IMG/VR virus record: IMGVR_UViG_3300020472_000011
Coordinates: 52,052-116,051 of that record
Length of the DNA: 64,000 nt
Origin: a virus
Strand: one strand, 5' to 3'
A program made the position numbers and the translations under genes. Below are positions 63,601 to 64,000 of the stretch, in pieces; the stretch's first letter is position 1, and each line of letters begins with the position of its first letter. Below the pieces are notes generated by a model, which did no database searches, had not been told where the DNA came from, and saw only the letters and a list, made by a program, of their open reading frames with translations.

Positions 63601-64000
63601 AGGATTAAGAATAGTTGCAGTAGCATTAAACTTCTTAAATCCATTAGGAGATAATGTTGACTGGAAAATATTACTACTTCCAGCAGATCTAGGAATTAAT
63701 TTTACATATAATTTTTCATCTGACCTAGCACCTATACGGAATCCATCAATAGATGCAGCAACACGTGTCTCTGGATTAAATGCTTCATCGTCTCCAAGAT
63801 AGATCTTAGTCTGGTCTGATGCACTATTAAGATTTTTTGTTGCTGGAATATCAATTGTATAATAAGCATTCTTCTTGATATTTCCAGTAGTTGTATCAAC
63901 AACCTGTGGAGGAACAATGTCAGTAATATATCCACCTTTATCTTGTGCAAAGGCAAAACCTTTATGACCGATAGCATGTAGTGATGTATTACCAAAGTTA
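45655..64000 (-). CDS. Giant virion structural protein (at least 6,114 codons; N-terminus beyond window)
   Basis: One frame is open from the right edge to the TAA at 45655. The ATG at 63180 is not a true start: reading upstream gives 273 more codons without a stop or Met, ending DVGDTSGLVQG directly before MTVADYDPTQF, and a conserved module spans the area. Layout: helical modules with DARNL...NK...RM...DC.DD.V...AYGGND (at least four, plus a related copy upstream); a long beta-repeat array (about 26 YPR motifs; 54655-62520) placed inside the second module; short R-T-x-S-x-G-x-C repeats (52850-53570) with one more beta repeat; then a long beta-rich region similar to cyanophage fibre proteins, ending LRGWWLIEL. 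Probably a very long fibre or tail-associated filament; no enzyme motif seen. Confidence 0.85.
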   Translation of the reverse strand, partial: NFGNTSLHAIGHKGFAFAQDKGGYITDIVPPQVVDTTTGNIKKNAYYTIDIPATKNLNSASDQTKIYLGDDEAFNPETRVAASIDGFRIGARSDEKLYVKLIPRSAGSSNIFQSTLSPNGFKKFNATATILNPTGITINNKDLDAADLIEANKEFIAYEAYGYITNKYPYLLDREGIDIVKCRRDIGYLLDATIQDLRLGGNINTIQAGESYYVGNNLSYITSELTETLEGYDYARDLAIASIRNFTYLRTGAETTAGTAIVDVGDTSGLVQGMTVADYDPTQFTDNKLNAGATRPASPVIPDNTYVKSVISSTEIELGQKATFSSKKVISDRNGDARNLLLSNKLFIAAEAFDRMVLDFPSYTSPTGYGPQDCRDDLVDIVEAIAENTAYGGNDEVWDAAYHYDSGAVQYISQKKEETIRAIEYARDMSVQIMRNEKSFIFGSHGLTQTYDNTVTYEPPEVVNDRNGDARNLILANKNLIAAESVERMLVRSSTAEYTPTDAEYDPATGDLTLDIQSHGLTAASAITASDASYNPETGWLTITSNGHGLAAGSKVKIEDESLTLTCSMDGDASTHVYPRSSDPISNKWVEVAEADTNTFSIDVGKSLLIGHDVTAAAYVPATGLLTATIPGHQLGEGQNVRVEDGAFTFTCAQDNYGTQHVYPRSTDPAYQSSVKIVADGSKHTVTGAGYNPDKGTMEFTLTNHGFENGDKIRIDDNALVFTCAMDNNATEHSYPRKSDPISGKWVTITNKTNNTFEAHVGTTGAVTYDLTNALYDPASGELTVSVDGNHDIDVGENIRFDDNALTFTCGMDGNSSNHTYPRTTDPAYNTGLEVIGVGGNYDISNANYNPSTGVLEFTVANHGLTNGELIKIANNSLTFTCGMDSNASEHKYPRATDPYSGDWLSVYDVAQNSFKVQIADAGSNVEFTPTGAAYDPATGDLELTVGAHNLSVGDGIVMDDGAVSFTCTMDNNQVAQSYPRANLDKASGRSLPITSVDTGKFTINVGTAGTNKDFTPTGATYNQNNGEMVLTVGQHGLRVGTDITLKDNSLTFTCDKDGGATQHSYPRPGTDPYAGKSIAITAVGSSQHTATNVAYTPSTGVMVVTVPSHGFSPGDYIQVADNSITLTCELDGNVSQKTYPRTNFDSLSNRWVPILSASTDTLTINVGSSTDNSVHTFVSASANGILKQDGTLTINVGFDADPANRYAHTFVSALTDAVEYKPQSAHTFVSALTNSVKHLPQSAHTFKRATNYAISKRGGDITVNVGKSPIVEFTPTNATYDPNTGLMELTIGSHSLTAGTSVKVDPNSLKFTCEMDGNYSVKSYPRVTDPVNDTSIEITAASATTITINVGQSPIVSHNVDDGSYNPATGEMTLKIGNHSLTVGESIKIDDAGVTFSCTYGNVPHTFITGAAGGVTADGSTALTAASGTTYDPITGELVLEVGAHALNAASTHTVTDATYNAATGTMLVTIANHGFSNGDRVKFAEGSISLNCAMDGNVSTKTYPRKSDPTFGKWLQISNVTTDSFSVDVGSSPLIQHTPTGANYNPTTGIMELTIGAHSLTVGTAVKIADNSLTFTCAEDNHQTTHTYPRTTDPFSDKSFAITDVTATTISVQVLSTIPSTNVTAHLFVSATADCVTSGGNYAHTFVSATASGLKKANSTITFDQDALTFTCDADNNATQHTYPRAGDPFRNETLGLDSVTGTTMTVFVGFSTGSQSAKSYPRSATETHTAAAGTTYDPTTGILSVTTAAHNIKNGDYVQFATGAFTFTCMEDNNSTNHTYPRVTDPVSSKWLKVSNVTGTTFDVQVLDVIPSTNVTAHTFITGSNNGITSKVDRSYDQAIEITGVTADTITVNVGPSSKTTDVHTFVSALAGAVKSGGGYVHTFKSADAGALKTGGNYLHQFVSATSGALISGGNYAHIFVSAVANGLTRYDGTVTLDVGTSSNTTAHQFVSAIPNAITTGGNYAHTFISSNPNGIKKANDRVRIDYGALNFTCDMDGHNSQHAYPRISDPAYQEDLPVLAASTNQFTVNIGTTGQGNLDVSDATYNPSTGDMTVTVGSHDLEPGQDVRIIGNSIKFSCNADNNATDHAYPRPTDPAGTSSLPVKSVGSSYHSSTDASYNPSTGDLVLTVANHGFTNGDRIKIADGSLTFTCDMDNHATEHAYPRLKDPSNGKWLVISDATTNTFKVNVGQAGASQTYTPTAATYTAATGQLVLTIPNHNIPVGKNITIAQDSLKFRCAMGGTSDIKTYPRSSDPIYSTGTVVTAADATTVTVNVGASPLVSHTPTDASFDPANGLMTLTIGSHNLTVGESVKIADAGVTFTCGQDNNATNHAYPRTTIESHTATMAAYDPDTGIITVTVAGHGMRDGDWVKLADDSLTFTCAQDSHATNHTYPRASDPISNKWVKISNTQTNTFDIQVLDSAPSTNTTDHTFVSAVAGGITQKKDKSYDSPVDITAVTATTITLDVGKSSNTTVHAFVSATADAITSGGNYGHTFVSADYGAVTADITENVFTPTGANYDPATGDLTLTIGSHSLAVGDGITIDDNSLTFKCQMDEEQSNKLYPRPASKGLTATTGTTYNPTTGIVSITTTANHGLKTGDFVKIADGALTFSCGFNGATGTAAEKSYPRPSDPVSGTWIKVTETGVDSFEFQCLEALPSTNTDTHAFISGVADGITRQTASDRVSGRSVDIIARTANTITVNVGNAGDNQTWTPSAADYNSTTGDLILTIGQHGLREGAGIILKDNSLTFTCSKDNHTSNHSYPRPGIDPYAGEKSITVNSVGASMHSVSGAEYTPETGVLKLTVNNHGFSNGDYIKLDDESLTLTCDLDGNVSQKKYPRAGFDPVSSRWLKIADKTTNTFEVNVGISQDKSVHSFVSAVANGLHRQNGTVTVNIGASQLTNYTPTAASYNAITGDMTLTIGVHDLQNGEKIKIAPDSLTFQCAKDANATNHSYPRVTDPAYNSDIEIKDATTTTITVNVGAAAANDQYDHTFVNATANAIIYNQRYTHTFVNSVANAVHFEPASPHTFVSATANSIRHYPTANHTFVRSVAGNVQKETGTFTVNVGVATLSNQYPHQFKSASAGAIQTGGSYFHKFVSAVNNSIHKVFTVAGNQQYHNQDCIDDVVDLLEAVADNIAYGGNDKTWDAAYSYKTGAHVAGEEDETNYVFEQAREMAAQALRNQKILVTGHHGLPQVFDKSITFNEVNPAPSNKFADARNLVVANKLLIADEAYERMLVQHPGFVPPTGNQQDCKDDIVDFVEEVSYNLAYGGNDRVWEMTDLYVQGMVQEVAGEEAQTTQALNHARDLMIQIARNENIVTLGSHGRTQVRDTTITGEVAPHVSSRHADAKNLILDNVEFAAEVALGRMIAQFPSYSWQAGYSSTDCLDDLKDVVKVVAHNTGYGGNHRVWDAANLYVAGAHAAGSESETIFAFNAVRDIIKEIATNVEVTVGGHTSLTQTRDLTITNGVINGDCNVVLSAIDTLVAILTGTISDSTSLQGITRTDSVGPCEDMRSAVGVLTKIVTDAITDPSTLSGKNHTVTTSTYDPTTGSLTLDIGAHSYTNGTSVHIVDNSLTFTCERDNNATNHTYPRSTDPASNNDPTITGTTATTITVNVGISSDISTHTFVSASEKIVIGGVTRTPSVGSCEDVRSTLNSLFKIVIDTVETPTSLDGVTRTISNGACQQVASTITTLYQIITGTINSASYLDSVERNPVPLGLEFGPSINANATSTNSYLHFEFADAVYTTLTRTVDNTITQNTTYPQCVDQANAIRQYFANISTIIQTGLGSVPRSQPSQLTTSLSSRATVFTLTQGVGANPHDLETGTPIRLVPRPRYDTQTNSYVDVDKRFVRLPNGFATNQEYYVIAPARNTQPENYSANAVFNGSDQTKIMLASSKENAAAGIYLHSAEVEDIHPDIEIDIYQFVLDDNYDLHQYGCVLDGVSNTNIRTDVPHIFDVPFSNITGHTVFFRKREGGALPLVGAAYASDNTVADSQGRLLGNKYFFARYQTEKVFTIHKTKSDAEQGVNPITYQPGTYDFNVFANKRQSPMRFDPTFVNPNTNPVIYGKWYLQVENSNGTDQIIKRLREYADGIDKTNDSWFERIKDERPANDRLYRLRYVIPQYLQSVRDPLNGFTIKTRTDETRRIVPQKISLKPVSGGTTKARFSNPIQSNEYIGYTKQEFISNSLNDEIAYDPYKKDVVGNTQFKKVITTQNYISMTIQSGRYVQTGGLTDYLELTVFEHGVTNPALLNTKFNTIKITAPQGGTFTANKTQSVEGNKVEWAGNSSGYGYLHAIMNVPGTTTWHMILKDVVGKIDYDAIDNTRFSQGTAFADLLADADMGKSLVLKDLIKKEYPEFYYRQNGAGVYTITPGDIIEDDASIQYYVESVEDVGQIDDTFYVFNTQEIQKRIYGQQDGIYYLTAVRGNISPLPQGAGNLGNFRNFKFSQPISSLYPLNYKNDPLWYQQLDATLVDPPQTYSAADNYVHGLVRVNDFKGSLTQESVIDLVKNNAFGDNTYTQVSSSIDNRIKAQKGNAASGSEDRLIPISGDSTVVADQRYYVELRRPSIARAGNHTFEYLGFGPGNYSTGLPQRQEVVLTEIQDFYAQSKKQNGGLVFYTGLNSNGDLYIGNRKIDAITGEEVFLESATLQDSDDDDETLGNLVTTFDTPVTFNEYITVNGGEAQDKRSTFNSPVLINVLGTVRNNPALVISSFVDPAIDDGSLDRSAFVRNVETGGDVVIARNKISAAIFQFNSRRDGQAYKFLTHITGSTPSNITPDQTGAFNASQIVSYGNAGAPDSGDMLLKGGSIGKSGSLGWIYSNYYTTIGNAVPESLAFNNTNVITITWATLTNQQLGITSSSELRFSGFTDSDFNGTWQVISNGFNPAANTLQFAIGATKNTVNNQNPRMWSDEVAANANITLEYSNSNWKEWGVIGAEAIRTETDAIGDYKFGINTVGRSDKESYKQNFVDAKTNPRANLDVVGTAFISGKKITDYASHATDATRTYQDRTDAFMVGGDSSSPTDESTFRVSTANGGRVGVNVTDAELDRALVVDGESRFTGDARFEEDIEINGGGGANTAQIRTSITTGKVQFFPNAGGTPFTGEVEIAPLGTTIKIADATPSDQFIKIGNFSFHSNIDIGFTPTMSTNISKVQIGGAYENNESLSYTLIGTKSFKTKGDFQLGTVRGLLDTVKLTSTAGTVEFFAGNSATSKLDFATNASEITIAGKGGKTTIRNNLVVDSAARFNSDITLCGGFASYSFTAYRSQTGSTAFAHASGDLGNNIFNSNVDLIEVKRLSNTDENYNAVDTAGTGDWGGSVFQNPITQIAGTVEPLTLTGLSGDQYYLPLKNRPFDSNGAQYITEQDILLIDTDDSGGTKHPEFVKVISLPRINVAPYWIVVERLPFGTYTSTRSDHPDTTAIYKCTVQYNATWTTTTIDATGAEDNVYLAQFGGNIALGDYVIIDREDTTSPANGIFDQGEMFKVKTLLSQVAKKLTIKNGCDTAQEETVFEVDSTTGNITAGAGGTTTINGTFNLNGTCTTPYVNATTNKKLTITNGSDITTFEVDTCTGDTTVGNHHGTIFMLAEQYGTSPAAYTKGVDEVHVYRHNPMSVISGGPLTTTADNVVTATSNIEIQGNLTSFTKGDLVAIFTTSAIEIIQLTDDPYTGTGGELLLPTASNAEYTNGGRGMEGTSAQAFSVGANVVKLDKYDRTTTLLHDMDATQADRATDLKARSPNNSDIRLEISLADADLIAPKLDYVTLVRIGNEFFLPDSVDGTLDAFYAVKMPKQIREPNVTGTTPVKLFGGGSTTINQDLEIISGAVRMYGSDGKTLVMSIANDDGHSGDGSLEDPKTDTAGLTLKGAAAFYGDLKIYYDNCQMHGVCSTETSFRVTNREGNVLMGETFYQAGKVLSVESAIDPIFHIDNLGGAGTGGTVGPKDFKIYQNNAIDSFGIEKYWTAGGGRRHTYVAFDPSTGIGQQQDNPLQVNQNYMVNASSGSNMVVYLPDNAQTGDMIRFIELSGNLTYNTSLILRAKKANNVAVAIQGDTSGSRIGSGAGQTLSTAWDSGELVVQTRNASFGLVYAGTVDVEGSASAQTIPPALRGWWLIEL
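53095..53375 (-). repeat. Single beta-repeat unit outside the main array
   Basis: Encodes STYDPTTGSLTLDIGAHSYT, SLTFTCERDNNATNHTYPRS and STHTFVSASEK, the same unit as in the main array, but alone between two R-T-x-S-x-G-x-C modules of the giant protein. Confidence 0.75.
54655..62520 (-). repeat. Protein-level tandem repeat array (about 26 units)
   Basis: Units of about 70-110 codons with the pattern YDPxTGxLxLTIGxHxL, then SLTFTCxxDNxATxHxYPR-x-DP, then TITVNVG and often HTFVSA. I counted about 26 YPR motifs and about 26 HxFVSA-like motifs across the giant protein. DNA identity between units is moderate, so the array is not a recent exact duplication. Confidence 0.8.

Overview
The window looks like part of the genome of a T4-like myovirus of marine cyanobacteria (Kyanoviridae-type cyanophage). 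The evidence is a baseplate wedge run gp25-gp6-gp7-gp8, a PAAR tail-tip protein, several very large fibre proteins with cyanophage-style repeats, many tiny ATGA/TAATG-overlapping genes, T4-type late promoters (NATAAATA) and a moderately AT-rich sequence. Every gene I can support lies on the minus strand, so transcription runs from high to low coordinates. No tRNA, photosynthesis or integration gene was recognised.

Layout in transcription order. (1) 64000-45655: one giant structural gene, entering from outside the window (at least 6,114 codons here). It is followed by three tail-collar fibre genes that overlap or nearly touch (45651-38799) and a tail-assembly-chaperone-like gene (38773-37901). 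(2) 37904-34996: two small genes, a DNA methyltransferase, a non-coding stretch whose ends pair (36211-36415, candidate structured RNA), an HNH protein and a second DNA methyltransferase. (3) 34999-31103: tightly overlapping small genes of mostly unknown function, several of them membrane peptides. (4) 31116-29420: two tandem 2OG-Fe(II) oxygenase-like genes and small partners. (5) 29419-29025: a non-coding AT-rich segment with three TTTTCCACA boxes and short tandem repeats, a candidate origin or DnaA-binding region. (6) 29024-25626: small genes, many in independent cassettes built from a dyad at the stop codon, a hairpin terminator, a TATAAT promoter and a short leader. (7) 25426-1: the late baseplate/tail operon, starting just after a GATAAATA late promoter: small coiled-coil proteins, PAAR tip, two 49-residue proteins, a SET-domain protein, gp25, gp6, a 2,853-residue gp7, gp8, a 2,701-residue DUF4815-type protein, a 72-residue protein and the start of another repeat-rich fibre.

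Regions 1 and 7 together would build the distal tail: wedge (gp25/gp6/gp7/gp8), tip (PAAR) and fibres or adhesins with a collar domain and a chaperone. Regions 2-6 carry DNA modification, possible replication control and small, probably early or middle host-interaction genes. All functional names come from recognising family signatures by eye; no database search was run.
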